A DNA stretch of 34,140 nt from Flavobacteriales bacterium (GCA_017987115.1 JAGNUG010000032.1:1-34140); one strand, 5' to 3'; positions 6,668 through 15,034 are shown, numbered from the stretch's first letter. The notes: generated by a model not told the origin, from the letters alone. A program made the numbers and translations.

Positions 6668-7366
6668 TCAGATTCTAAGCTTTCCGGCTCCATGAAGATC
6701 AATGTCTTTTGATTTCATGATATTCTTGAATGTCGTTGCGTCCGTAATAATGAAGACATATGAATCGCCTCCTAGGTCGAAGAAAAGCAATTGATGGTTT
6801 AATTGTTTCAGGTCCTTCTCAAGCGCCTTGAATAGACGGATGATGAATTTTCCATCTCTTGTTTCTCTGCCTAAATACTGCTCCCTTAGTTCGACTGTGT
6901 TAGGCCATCTAAGTGTGTCAACTTTTGAGTTGATGAATTCTTCAATCTCACCTTCATTCTCCTCGCCTCTCCAGTCTATAACCAGCGATAGACCCTTATT
7001 GTCTGCAAAGGCTGCCAAGGCATCTATTGGTCTAAACTTCCTTGTCTGATTGTTCAGGTAATAGGTGTAATAGGCTTCGAATTCAGCTTTGTATTGCGAG
7101 AATATGATTTTGCCTATGTCAAAGTAGTGATGGATTTTAGTCTTCAGATTTTTCTTGTTTCTGTACCCTATAATGAATAGATTGATTAGCGCAGCAAGGA
7201 TCAAAAGAATCAAAAAGGTCCATATGATATTTTCATCGAGCTTATCACTTAGCATTGCTGTTATGAAACCAACTCCAAGGACAAGACCAATGAATAAAAC
7301 TAGGCCTATGATTCCAAGAAGTACGTATCGCCATGTTTTGGTTCTCATCTCCAGTTTATTCGTCAT
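6668..7366 (-). CDS. Cassette 8: two-TM membrane protein
   Basis: The 232-residue protein has two strongly hydrophobic helices, at about residues 15-38 and 46-68, on either side of a short charged loop. A soluble C-terminal domain of about 150 residues follows (LSLVIDWRGEENEGEIEEFI, LRWPNTVELREQY, LLFFDLGGDSYVFIITD). That part reads as alpha/beta, but I recognise no family. ATG 7366 has a good SD (AGAAAGGGG). It is the first cassette in the direction of transcription. The 3' untranslated part is longer (about 33 bp) than in the other cassettes. Confidence 0.7.
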   Translation of the reverse strand: MTNKLEMRTKTWRYVLLGIIGLVLFIGLVLGVGFITAMLSDKLDENIIWTFLILLILAALINLFIIGYRNKKNLKTKIHHYFDIGKIIFSQYKAEFEAYYTYYLNNQTRKFRPIDALAAFADNKGLSLVIDWRGEENEGEIEEFINSKVDTLRWPNTVELREQYLGRETRDGKFIIRLFKALEKDLKQLNHQLLFFDLGGDSYVFIITDATTFKNIMKSKDIDLHGAGKLRI

Positions 7367-7388
7367 CAGTGCCCCTTTCTGAGCTTGC

Positions 7389-7468
7389 CGCTAACTATCG
7401 GATAAACGTAATACGTTTATCCGATATCAAAGAACGGCAAAGATCTTGACCTGAAAGCCTTTTACAAC
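7389..7468 (-). repeat. Site H: half attC or attI-like site at the array head
   Basis: Only the conserved R'-side half is present, with box CGCTAAC at 7389-7395 and an intact 29-bp palindrome at 7397-7425. It ends at the internal ACAAC boundary (7468), exactly where attC B and E also change sequence. It may be the retained half of an integration site or a truncated attC. The neighbouring DNA is a terminator, not a cassette. Confidence 0.6.
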
Positions 7469-7487
7469 TGCTACCTATAGAACACCA

Positions 7488-7513
7488 AAAGCCCCCGGAA
7501 CTCCGAGGGCTTT
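7488..7513 (-). terminator. Intrinsic terminator of the FnIII remnant
   Basis: The stem pairs AAAGCCC with GGGCTTT and CGGA with TCCG, with one C/A mismatch and a two-base loop. On the minus strand the stem runs into TTTTGG. It lies 33 bp beyond the stop of the minus-strand FnIII remnant and would shield the array from read-through. Confidence 0.75.
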
Positions 7514-7545
7514 GGTAGTGGAAAAGGGATGCTAACGCGCTTGGC

Positions 7546-7815
7546 TTATGCAGCTTTTGCGGTTACGGCATCGCATACTGGTCCTACGCCTACCACACCT
7601 ACTGCGGCTGCGCGGAACGCGTATTTCTTATCCGTAATAAGGCCCATCACCGTTAGGCGGGCCTTGCTGGTCATGCCATACGTCGCCAGCGGATCAAGTT
7701 GCGTCATCCGTGAAGAGATCCGCCCAAGGACGTGGATATCGACCTGATAACTCCACCGGTGCGTACTGCGAACCCCGGTCAAAAAACCCGACCTTTGTTG
7801 CATAAAATCCACTGG
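7546..7815 (-). pseudogene. C-terminal remnant of a fibronectin type III protein
   Basis: The last 65 or so residues match the end of an FnIII domain: TSKARLTVMGLITDKKYAF, then RAAAVGVVGVGPVCDAVTAKAA in two parts, followed by the stop. Intact Bacteroidota proteins of this type, as I know them, are about 200 residues and have an N-terminal helical domain. Upstream of about 7815 the frame is only the antisense of the next gene, so the 5' part is lost. The middle (HVLGRISSRMTQLDP) lacks the expected DP.K...W.M pattern, suggesting further decay. It has its own terminator. Confidence 0.65.
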
Positions 7816-7822
7816 CTCAAGA

Positions 7823-10579
7823 ATGTTGCGTTTTTCAATTGGTATGCTTACTCGGCCTTTTCTGCTTTCGATCGTGTCTTGGATTGCGTTCGGTGCATCT
7901 GCGCAAATACCTACTAAATGCTTGGAAATAGAGAGTATTCTGGTGGATGCATGCAATCCCGGAACCATTTGCTCTAGCAGCGCCGAAGGACTGAATGAAA
8001 TGGTCCGCTTCATTACCGGACCACAAGCCACTGCGCTCAGTGATATTTCAGTGAGTTGGCCCAATAATTCATGGTTGGGATTGGTGCAGAATGCGGTTAC
8101 TGCTGCAACGACAGTCGATCTCAATGCAACGGTTGAGAGTTGTGGGCTGATCCTGGAGCCTGCCGGAGGCATTATTCCGCCGGGGTCCACTGTAATTCTG
8201 GCGACCAGTGCGTTTCTCTGCGCCGCCGCCAATCCGTTCACCAATTTGGGTGATACGATCTACATCATCTACCAGGATGGCAACAACACCGCGGGGCATT
8301 TCGCCAATAGCCCTGCGGCGGGCGCTGTGATCAGCCCTACACCGCCAGCGGGAATGAACTTGCGCACGTTGACCATTACCTACACCCCTACGAATTGCAC
8401 CGATACCGCAACCTATCAGCGGGAATTACTAACGAATAACTTAGGCAGCTACGGCGGCCAAATGGGGGAAAGCGATGGCGGAACCGTAGTGTTCTCATGG
8501 CCGGGTGTGCCGCAAGCCACGTACATCAATTTCGGTTGCCAAGCTCCTATACAGAACACTGCGGTTCAGGTTACCAGCTCCGGGAATTTGTGCAGCGGAG
8601 GTTCGGTAACGCTGAATGCAACTGCCACTGGTCCGTTCGATTCCGGTTTTTGGTCCGGTGGAACGGGTACGTTCAGCAGCACTACCGCTTCAACAACTAC
8701 CTATACCGCTGGTCCTGGTGACAATGGAAACATCGTATTGCAGTATTGTGTTGTTGGGCTTTGTGCCAATGATACGGTCTGTGGAGCGGCTTTCGTTCCG
8801 GCGGGTACAGGACCGATCGTGGCCATAACAACGGCTGGGCCAGCTACAGTTTGTGCAGGTGAAAGCATCGTGCTCACCGGAACAGGTGCAACAACCTACG
8901 TGTGGAGCACCGGTGAGACCACAAGCTCCATCTCTGTTTCCAGCCCGGGTACGTACACCGTTACCGGGACAAGTGATTGTGGCTCGGACATGGTCAGCCT
9001 CAACGTGGCTGCTTCGAACGGACCAAGTGTGGCCATCAATGTGAATGGACCACTAGCGATGTGTCCAGGTGAAAGTCTTGTGCTTTCAGCAAGTGGGGCA
9101 ACTTCCTACCTATGGAGCAGCGGTGAGACCACCCAGTCCATTACGATCATGTTCCCCGGTAATTACACGGTTGTCGGAACATCAAGCTGTGGTAGTACGC
9201 AAGCATTCATCACCATTGCAACTGCGTCTGGTCCTACGGTGCAGATCACAAGCAACGGACCCAATGCGATCTGCGATAATCAACAATTGACGTTGACCGC
9301 TTCAGGTGCGAATTCCTATCTGTGGGGCACCGGTGAGATCACAGCCTCCATTATTGTCTCCGCTCCCGGCATCTATAGCGTAACAGGTACGGATGGGTGT
9401 GGTAGTGATATGGATTCGCTGACGATCACGCAAGCTTCGAGCGTTGTTGCTTCAATCTCCGGTGATACCCTGATCTGTGCTGGCGAGAGCACGGTACTAA
9501 CAGGTGCTGGTAGTGCTTCTTTACTGTGGAGCACCGGTGAAACAACCCCCACAATTACCGTTCAGACCGGTGGAACGTATTATGTGATCGCAACGGGGAC
9601 TTGCGGTCCGGATACGGCACAAGTGAATGTGGTGGTAGCTCCAGGGCCCGTAGTTTCAGTGGTTGGTGATACGTCCTTATGTCTGGGAGCAACCACGCAG
9701 CTCACCGCTTCCGGTGCGGATACCTACGTGTGGAGCACATCGGAAACGACCCCCGGCATTACAGTTGGGTTTCCGGGCACCTATTCCGTTACCGGTACAA
9801 GTAGCTGTGGCAGCACTACCGTCTCCGTGAATGTTATCGTATCCCCGGGACCAGCGTTAGCAATTGCTGGAACCCAAGTGATCTGTCCGGGCACATCCAC
9901 GGTTCTTACCGCATCCGGTGCCGATGATTACGTGTGGAGTACTGGAGAAACAACATCGTCCATCACTGTGCAGAACGATGGCACATATACCGTGACGGGG
10001 AGCAATGATTGCGGACAAGTGAGCGATTCAATTACAGTGACGGAGGTGCAGGTAAATGCAAGTTTCACTGCGGGAATAACGATCGGTCAAGGACCCTTGA
10101 CGGTACCATTCACGAATACAACGGACCCTTCTTCTGCGAGCGTTTCTTGGAATTTTGGTGACGGAACCACTAGCACGGAGACCGATCCGGAACACACTTT
10201 TCTCACCCCTGGTACGTACAATGTCATTTTGACAAGCACGGATCAAGGATGCACCAGTACAAGTGTTATACAGATCACGGTTCTGCCTCCTTTCGTTGGG
10301 GATAGCTACCTCTTCGTTCCGAATGTGTTCACACCGAACGGTGACGCGGTGAACAATGTATTCCAGATGCAGAGCGTAGGCATCACTTCGCTGAATATGC
10401 AGATCTACAACCGCTGGGGTGAAATGGTACACGAGATCACGAACCCTTCACAAGTCTGGGATAGCCGCTCCAAGACCGGTGAGCGTGTTCCTGATGGGAC
10501 TTATTTCTATGTGCTTGCCGCTAAAGGCGTTGATGGTAAGGACTACGACCTTCACGGAACCATTACGGTGCTGCGATAA
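7823..10579 (+). CDS. T9SS type B surface protein with six Ig-like repeats and PKD domain
   Basis: The 918-residue exported protein has a signal peptide (about residues 1-28, ending FGASAQ). A lamin-tail-like N-terminal domain follows (CLEIESILVDACNP, GLNEMVRFITGP, to about 195). Six tandem repeats of about 70 residues span roughly 330-740, each with a Cys, then Y.WSTGETT, then PGTYTVTGT..CG. A PKD domain (VSWNFGDGTTS, about 745-825) precedes a gliding-motility-associated type B sorting domain (LFVPNVFTPNGDAVNNVF to the end, with IYNRWGEMVHE and PDGTYFYVL). Such proteins cross the outer membrane by T9SS and stay on the surface or are released. ATG 7823 and ATG 7844 are both possible starts. 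It is followed by a second protein of the same class. Confidence 0.92.
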   Translation: MLRFSIGMLTRPFLLSIVSWIAFGASAQIPTKCLEIESILVDACNPGTICSSSAEGLNEMVRFITGPQATALSDISVSWPNNSWLGLVQNAVTAATTVDLNATVESCGLILEPAGGIIPPGSTVILATSAFLCAAANPFTNLGDTIYIIYQDGNNTAGHFANSPAAGAVISPTPPAGMNLRTLTITYTPTNCTDTATYQRELLTNNLGSYGGQMGESDGGTVVFSWPGVPQATYINFGCQAPIQNTAVQVTSSGNLCSGGSVTLNATATGPFDSGFWSGGTGTFSSTTASTTTYTAGPGDNGNIVLQYCVVGLCANDTVCGAAFVPAGTGPIVAITTAGPATVCAGESIVLTGTGATTYVWSTGETTSSISVSSPGTYTVTGTSDCGSDMVSLNVAASNGPSVAINVNGPLAMCPGESLVLSASGATSYLWSSGETTQSITIMFPGNYTVVGTSSCGSTQAFITIATASGPTVQITSNGPNAICDNQQLTLTASGANSYLWGTGEITASIIVSAPGIYSVTGTDGCGSDMDSLTITQASSVVASISGDTLICAGESTVLTGAGSASLLWSTGETTPTITVQTGGTYYVIATGTCGPDTAQVNVVVAPGPVVSVVGDTSLCLGATTQLTASGADTYVWSTSETTPGITVGFPGTYSVTGTSSCGSTTVSVNVIVSPGPALAIAGTQVICPGTSTVLTASGADDYVWSTGETTSSITVQNDGTYTVTGSNDCGQVSDSITVTEVQVNASFTAGITIGQGPLTVPFTNTTDPSSASVSWNFGDGTTSTETDPEHTFLTPGTYNVILTSTDQGCTSTSVIQITVLPPFVGDSYLFVPNVFTPNGDAVNNVFQMQSVGITSLNMQIYNRWGEMVHEITNPSQVWDSRSKTGERVPDGTYFYVLAAKGVDGKDYDLHGTITVLR

Positions 10580-10737
10580 TTCAAAGCAGAAGTGCAGGAC
10601 CTTGGCATGGATAAGGTTTGCGTTAGTTTGGTTCAAGTTGCATATTATCGTCCCTGGACCGTCATGAAACCGCAACGATCACATCATTTGTCAATTCATC
10701 AGGCACCAATGCTCAGGTACTTAGCGTCTAAGCTAAA

Positions 10738-13164
10738 GTGAATAATGACCCAAAATATCGGCAAGCAAAGGCGTTGAAGATTTCTGGGCTTCAGTTCTGG
10801 GCAGTCGTTACAGGTATCCTAGGTGCATTTTTTCCGATAGTAGGAGTATTTGCCCAGTGCCCAACTACCATCAATACCTTTCCGTACCAAGAAGGATTCG
10901 AGACCAACGCAGCATGGATCTCGGGCGGAACCGCTAGCGATTGGGCATGGGGCACACCTTCACATCCTTCCATTAATACCGCAGCGGAAGGTACCAAGGG
11001 CTGGTTCGTGGGTAGCTTAAGCGGAACGTATTACGAGTTCGGACAACAGAGCTGGTTGGAGAGTCCGTGTTTCGATTTTACGACTTTGCAATATCCGTAC
11101 ATCAGCTTTAAGCTCTACTGGGAATGCGAGCGACAATATGATGGTCTTGGATTTCAATATTCGCTTGATCAGGGCACTTCGTGGAGCAACGTGGGTTCGT
11201 TCAGCGGGCCCAACGATTGTTTGAATACCAATTGGTTCAATACACAGAGCATTACTACGCTCTACCTAGCGAATCCCAAGATGGGCTGGAGCGGTAGAGC
11301 CGGCCCAACGGTGGGTAGTTGTGCCGGAGGGCAGGGGAGCGAAGCTTGGGTCACCGCATCGCAATGCTTGAATGATCTTCAAGGTGAACCAAGTGTCAAA
11401 TTCCGTTTCATCTTCGGAGCTGGTACGCAATGCAATGACTTTGATGGTATCGGTGTGGATCTTGTGCAGATCGGCGAAGCACCTCCGAACCAAGCTGCTT
11501 TCGCATTCCAATGCAGCGGGAATACCATCGATTTTCAGGATAACTCAACACCGTGCCCTTCTGCGCGCACATGGGATTTTGGTGATCCTGCCTCCGGGGC
11601 GGACAATACATCCGTATCAAATACACCACAGCACGTCTTTTCAGCGGCGGGAACGTATCAAGTTACGCTTATGGTAAGTGGTCCGTGCAATGCGCCAAGT
11701 ACGATCACACAGTCGGTGACCATTACCGGTGTTACCGTTCAGACCACGGATGCCGGCTGTACTCAGGATCAAGGCACTGCTAGTGCAATAGTGGATCCCG
11801 GTGCTGGTGCGGTCTCGTACGCATGGTCTCCTGGAGGACAGACCACGCAAACCATTACAGGGTTGGTTCCAGGTGATGTGACCGTATCGATCTCGGGAAA
11901 TTCCATCTGCGCTGCGCAAGCGACAGGCAACATAGCACTGGGAAGCTCAGGCCCATCGGTTACTGAAACGCATACGAATGTCACCTGTACCTCAGCAGAT
12001 GATGGTACCGCAACCCTAACTGTTACTGGGGGCGCAATGCCCTTTGCATTTGCGTGGTCGCCGAATGTTGGTGCAACGGGATCGATTACAGGCCTCACCC
12101 CGGACACATACACCTGTGTAGTAACTGATGCGTCAGGATGCGAAGGAACTGTGGAAGTGGTCATTACGGAACCGTTGCCATTGACCATTACACCGCAAAC
12201 GGATATTACGATCTGTTCAGGCGATGCAACGGATCTTACCGCAACAGCGGATGGCGGAGTACCGGGTTACGTGTTCACTTGGAGTCCGGAGGGGCCTTCA
12301 GTTTCGCCGATTACAAATACGGTTTTTAGCGTTATTGCAACAGATGCGAACGGTTGCTCAAGTGCATCAGCGGAAGTGCTTGTTACTGTGGGAGCAAGTG
12401 TGGATGCGGCATTCGTTGTTTCCGATACGTTGGGCTGCGCACCGTTCTGTGTTACGTTCACTGATCAAAGTGCTACACCCGGCACACGCACGTGGAACTT
12501 TAGTGATGGAAGTGACCCCGTGGAAGGCAACGTAGTGGAACACTGCTTTAACGTGGCAGGTACTTATGACGCTACGCTTACGATCACAACCGCTGATGGC
12601 TGCGAAGGCACCATTACACGTCTGGATGCAGTTGATGTACTTGCCGTTCCGGTTGCAGTGTTTGCCTCTTCGCCGGGTGTTACCACGATCGATCGACCGA
12701 CCTTCCAATTCATAGATCAGTCCACCGATGCGACGCTCTGGAATTGGAGCTTCGGCGATCCCGATGATTCGTTGTCGACCGATAGATCACCTGCATTTGC
12801 TTACAATGAAGTTGGCTGTTATACGGTAGAATTAGAAGTCGCCAATGATCTCGGGTGCACTTCACGGACGAGTGCCGAGGTGTGCGTGGAAGATGAATTC
12901 CTGCTCTTTGCACCCAACGCTTTCACACCGAACAATGATCAGATCAATGATGGTTTCGAAGTGATCACTTCCGTTGCGGATCCCGGTTTTTTCCAGTTAC
13001 TGATATTCGACCGTTGGGGACAAGTGATCTTTACTTCAACACAAAAAGACCAGGAATGGACAGGGGAGGGTGCTCCCATCGGCATTTATGCTTGGCAGTT
13101 GAAAATCCAGGATACGCACGGTGGATTGCAAGAGCGTCAAGGTCACGTTTCGCTGGTGCGTTGA
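10738..13164 (+). CDS. T9SS type B surface protein with PKD and SprB-like repeats
   Basis: The 808-residue exported protein starts at GTG 10738, since no ATG precedes the hydrophobic signal (ending IVGVFAQ, about residue 40). Domains in order: a MAM/concanavalin-like jelly roll (FPYQEGFETNAAW, YISFKLYWECERQYDG, VKFRFIFGAGTQC, about 45-245); a PKD domain (RTWDFGDPASG, near 280); two SprB-type repeats (AYAWSPGGQTTQTITGL in form, and FAWSPNVGATGSITGLTPD); an Ig-like module; and two more PKD domains (RTWNFSDGSDP, WNWSFGDPDDS). The type B sorting domain closes it (LLFAPNAFTPNNDQINDGF, IFDRWGQVIF). It is probably a surface adhesin-like protein. It lies 158 bp downstream of the similar gene, with no clear promoter or terminator between them. 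Confidence 0.92.
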   Translation: MNNDPKYRQAKALKISGLQFWAVVTGILGAFFPIVGVFAQCPTTINTFPYQEGFETNAAWISGGTASDWAWGTPSHPSINTAAEGTKGWFVGSLSGTYYEFGQQSWLESPCFDFTTLQYPYISFKLYWECERQYDGLGFQYSLDQGTSWSNVGSFSGPNDCLNTNWFNTQSITTLYLANPKMGWSGRAGPTVGSCAGGQGSEAWVTASQCLNDLQGEPSVKFRFIFGAGTQCNDFDGIGVDLVQIGEAPPNQAAFAFQCSGNTIDFQDNSTPCPSARTWDFGDPASGADNTSVSNTPQHVFSAAGTYQVTLMVSGPCNAPSTITQSVTITGVTVQTTDAGCTQDQGTASAIVDPGAGAVSYAWSPGGQTTQTITGLVPGDVTVSISGNSICAAQATGNIALGSSGPSVTETHTNVTCTSADDGTATLTVTGGAMPFAFAWSPNVGATGSITGLTPDTYTCVVTDASGCEGTVEVVITEPLPLTITPQTDITICSGDATDLTATADGGVPGYVFTWSPEGPSVSPITNTVFSVIATDANGCSSASAEVLVTVGASVDAAFVVSDTLGCAPFCVTFTDQSATPGTRTWNFSDGSDPVEGNVVEHCFNVAGTYDATLTITTADGCEGTITRLDAVDVLAVPVAVFASSPGVTTIDRPTFQFIDQSTDATLWNWSFGDPDDSLSTDRSPAFAYNEVGCYTVELEVANDLGCTSRTSAEVCVEDEFLLFAPNAFTPNNDQINDGFEVITSVADPGFFQLLIFDRWGQVIFTSTQKDQEWTGEGAPIGIYAWQLKIQDTHGGLQERQGHVSLVR

Positions 13165-13333
13165 TCCAATTGGTTTGTTTTTTGGGCGTAACGCCTTGGT
13201 AAGGGGTCGGGCCAACGTTACAAGTTCTCTCCGCCTTGCGGCGGATCCGGGCTTTACACTTATGTCCCTTACACGGAATTTACAAATACATGCGGGTCTG
13301 ATCGGTCGGCGTAGGTTCTGCTAGGGGGGTGGG

Positions 13334-13416
13334 GTAGCCACAGGCTACCAAGATCCTGGGGTGTTGCGCGTAGCCACAGGCAACGCGCTGAACTTGCCAC
13401 AGGCTACGCGCTGAAC
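13334..13416. repeat. Three short GCCACAGGC hairpin repeats
   Basis: The copies at 13334-13348 (GTAGCCACAGGCTAC, a 6-bp stem with an ACA loop), 13370-13393 and 13394-13416 share (G)TAGCCACAGGC(T/A)AC; the last two continue into GCGCTGAAC. This is a REP-like or microsatellite-like block in the 306-bp gap between two converging genes. The same gap has a separate CCGCCTTGCGGCGG hairpin at 13231-13244. I see no gene in the gap. Confidence 0.7.
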
Positions 13417-13417
13417 C

Positions 13418-13447
13418 AAAAAGACCCTGATGAACATCAAGGTCTTT
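13418..13447 (-). terminator. Intrinsic terminator of the coiled-coil protein gene
   Basis: On the minus strand, AAAGACC-TGATG pairs with CATCA-GGTCTTT with one mismatch and a two-base loop, followed by a T run. It lies 24 bp after the stop of the gene at 13471. The stem is nearly symmetric, so it may also stop the converging T9SS gene. Confidence 0.8.
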
Positions 13448-13470
13448 CGAATTGGTGCTATATTCTATGA

Positions 13471-14373
13471 TCACTTGATCATCTCCATTTTCTGGCGAAG
13501 TGCATTGATATTGGACTCTGCTTTCTTTTGAAGTTCGGCACGTTCGGCTGCTTCCTTGGCTTGGTCGGGGCTTTTCCCTTCGTATTTGTTCAAGGTCTCT
13601 TGTGCCTTTGCTTCGGACTTCATGTGATCCGCAAGTTTGCCCTCGCTTTTGGCCAGCTTCTCACGCGCTTTCGTCAAACTCTTAAGGTCTTTCGGGTCGT
13701 TGCTTAACGCAAATCGTTTCTCAAGTCCAGCAATGTTACCACTGAGTTCCGCATTGGATGCTTGGACCTTGCTTATCGAAGTTTTTGCTTTGGCGATATC
13801 CTTATTCGCTTTGGCCACTGCTTTGTCGTTCTTTTCAACGGCTTCCTGCGCGCCCTCCGACTTGTTGGTGGCCTTGTCCAGCGTTTTGCTGTACGACTCG
13901 ATCTGTTCCTCTACGACGGCCTTGTTCAACTGCACAGCCATTGCGCGGGCGTTTTCCATCGCGGCGTTCATTTCCGGTACAGGTGTTGAATCGTTCAACG
14001 CATAAGCTACGGTGAGCTTCGCGGTGTTCGCCTTCTTGTCGGAACTACTAACGGCCATCAATAATAGCGGTGATGGTGATATTGCTGGTAACATCGCACC
14101 CGACGCTTTCATCGGTTTGGATCCACCGACATCAGCAGCTTTGGTCTTCATCGCACTCTTCCAAAGATCCAATGCATTTCCTCCATCGGTCTCGAATAAG
14201 GTGAAGGAATATGCCGGTAGTTTGAAATTGCCATTCTCTAATGAATCCGGCACAATGGTGATCTCATTGTTCCACGAAAGGGCATAGCCTTCTTTGGTCT
14301 TTTCTTGTGCATTAAGCGATGTCATCGTCAGCAATGCTGCTGCAACGATCGAAGTTTGGAGGGAATGGTTCAT
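13471..14373 (-). CDS. Exported coiled-coil protein
   Basis: The 300-residue protein has a signal peptide (MNHSLQTSIVAAALLTMTSL, then NAQ). ATG 14373 is chosen over the open frame to 14460 because only it places the signal at the N-terminus. The N-terminal half (about 25-145) is globular (YALSWNNEITIVPDS, YSFTLFETDGGNALDLWKS). From about residue 155 to the end the sequence is Lys/Ala/Glu-rich with heptad character (KAVAKANKDIAKAKTSISK, SLTKAREKLAKSEGKLADH), predicting a long coiled coil. No family is recognised. It is presumably periplasmic. It lies 88 bp downstream of maf and has its own terminator. Confidence 0.75.
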   Translation of the reverse strand: MNHSLQTSIVAAALLTMTSLNAQEKTKEGYALSWNNEITIVPDSLENGNFKLPAYSFTLFETDGGNALDLWKSAMKTKAADVGGSKPMKASGAMLPAISPSPLLLMAVSSSDKKANTAKLTVAYALNDSTPVPEMNAAMENARAMAVQLNKAVVEEQIESYSKTLDKATNKSEGAQEAVEKNDKAVAKANKDIAKAKTSISKVQASNAELSGNIAGLEKRFALSNDPKDLKSLTKAREKLAKSEGKLADHMKSEAKAQETLNKYEGKSPDQAKEAAERAELQKKAESNINALRQKMEMIK

Positions 14374-14461
14374 GGTTCTGGACGGGTTGGATAACGCCTC
14401 AAATGTAGGTGGCTGGTCTCTTGGACCAGTGTTGTGACGTTCAAATATCGGGCCGGTCACT

Positions 14462-15034
14462 TCACCGGGCCATGATCTTGGTCAGCTCTGCATACACCCG
14501 GTGCAATGGCAACCCCATTACGGTGTAGAAACTACCTTCTATGCGCTCTACGGCCACATATCCGATCCAATCCTGTACGCCGTAGGCCCCAGCTTTGTCC
14601 ATCGGTGCGTAGCGATCCACGTAGTAGGCGATCTCATCGGGTGTCAACGATGCGAAGGTGACATGAGCGATGTCTGAGAACGACACGGTCCTTTGTGCAC
14701 TTCGCAAGCAGACGCCTGTGATCACACGGTGTGTTTTGCCGCTGAGCATAGTCAGCATACGCCTTGCGTCAGCAGCATCATCCGGTTTGTTGAGCAATAC
14801 ATCGCCGATCACGACCGTGGTATCAGCGGTCACTAAGACCTGATCAGAGGCCAGCCGTCCGGTCCATGCATCGGCCTTTTTACGTGCTAAGAACTCAGCA
14901 ACTTCGTCATTGGGTAGATCTTCCGGTGGAGTCTCGTCCACGTCTACACTGGTAATTTCAACGTGTAGATCCAACCCTTGAAGCAGTTGTCTGCGCCGTG
15001 GTGATGCTGAGGCGAGGATAAGGCGAATGTTCAT
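14462..15034 (-). CDS. maf: Maf family nucleotide pyrophosphatase
   Basis: The 190-residue protein has the Maf/YhdE signatures: LILASASPRRRQLL at the N-terminus, VDVDETP, ARKKADAW, LVTADTTVVIGD and YGVQDWIGYVAVERIEGSFY. Members hydrolyse dTTP, UTP and modified nucleotides to monophosphates and were first linked to septum inhibition. ATG 15034 gives the standard family N-terminus. A GTG at 15052 would overlap the UbiA stop by four bases and suggests translational coupling. It is the last gene of the kdsC-ubiA-maf run. Confidence 0.93.
   Translation of the reverse strand: MNIRLILASASPRRRQLLQGLDLHVEITSVDVDETPPEDLPNDEVAEFLARKKADAWTGRLASDQVLVTADTTVVIGDVLLNKPDDAADARRMLTMLSGKTHRVITGVCLRSAQRTVSFSDIAHVTFASLTPDEIAYYVDRYAPMDKAGAYGVQDWIGYVAVERIEGSFYTVMGLPLHRVYAELTKIMAR

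Larger units (their letters stand above)
1471..7468 (-). mobile_element. Candidate integron-type cassette array without integrase (CALIN), eight cassettes
   Basis: Eight minus-strand ORFs are separated by related 150-196 bp elements. Each element starts just after a stop codon with a box ending in AAC and finishes just before the next ORF with GTT preceded by CCGCTA, matching the RYYYAAC/GTTRRRY layout of attC sites. Cassette starts are complementary to the 3' boxes of the same cassette: 9 of 9 bases for cassettes 3 and 6, 8 of 9 for cassette 1, and 12 of 15 for cassette 2. Deduced cassettes are 6454-7394, 5691-6453, 4682-5690, 4097-4681, 3319-4096, 2747-3318, 2021-2746 and about 1471-2020. 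The ORFs are more AT-rich than the flanks. No integrase or clear attI is visible. Confidence 0.75.

Noticed and set aside
2015-7468. Repeats as CRISPR or as insertion sequences
   Set aside because: The spacers are whole ORFs of 380-850 bp and no transposase is encoded. Ends are paired within cassettes rather than being target duplications.
7546-8244. Single 232-residue minus-strand gene
   Set aside because: Only the C-terminal part is FnIII-like; upstream of about 7815 it is antisense to the T9SS gene.
14374-14460. N-terminal extension of the coiled-coil protein
   Set aside because: It would bury a clear signal peptide that starts at ATG 14373.
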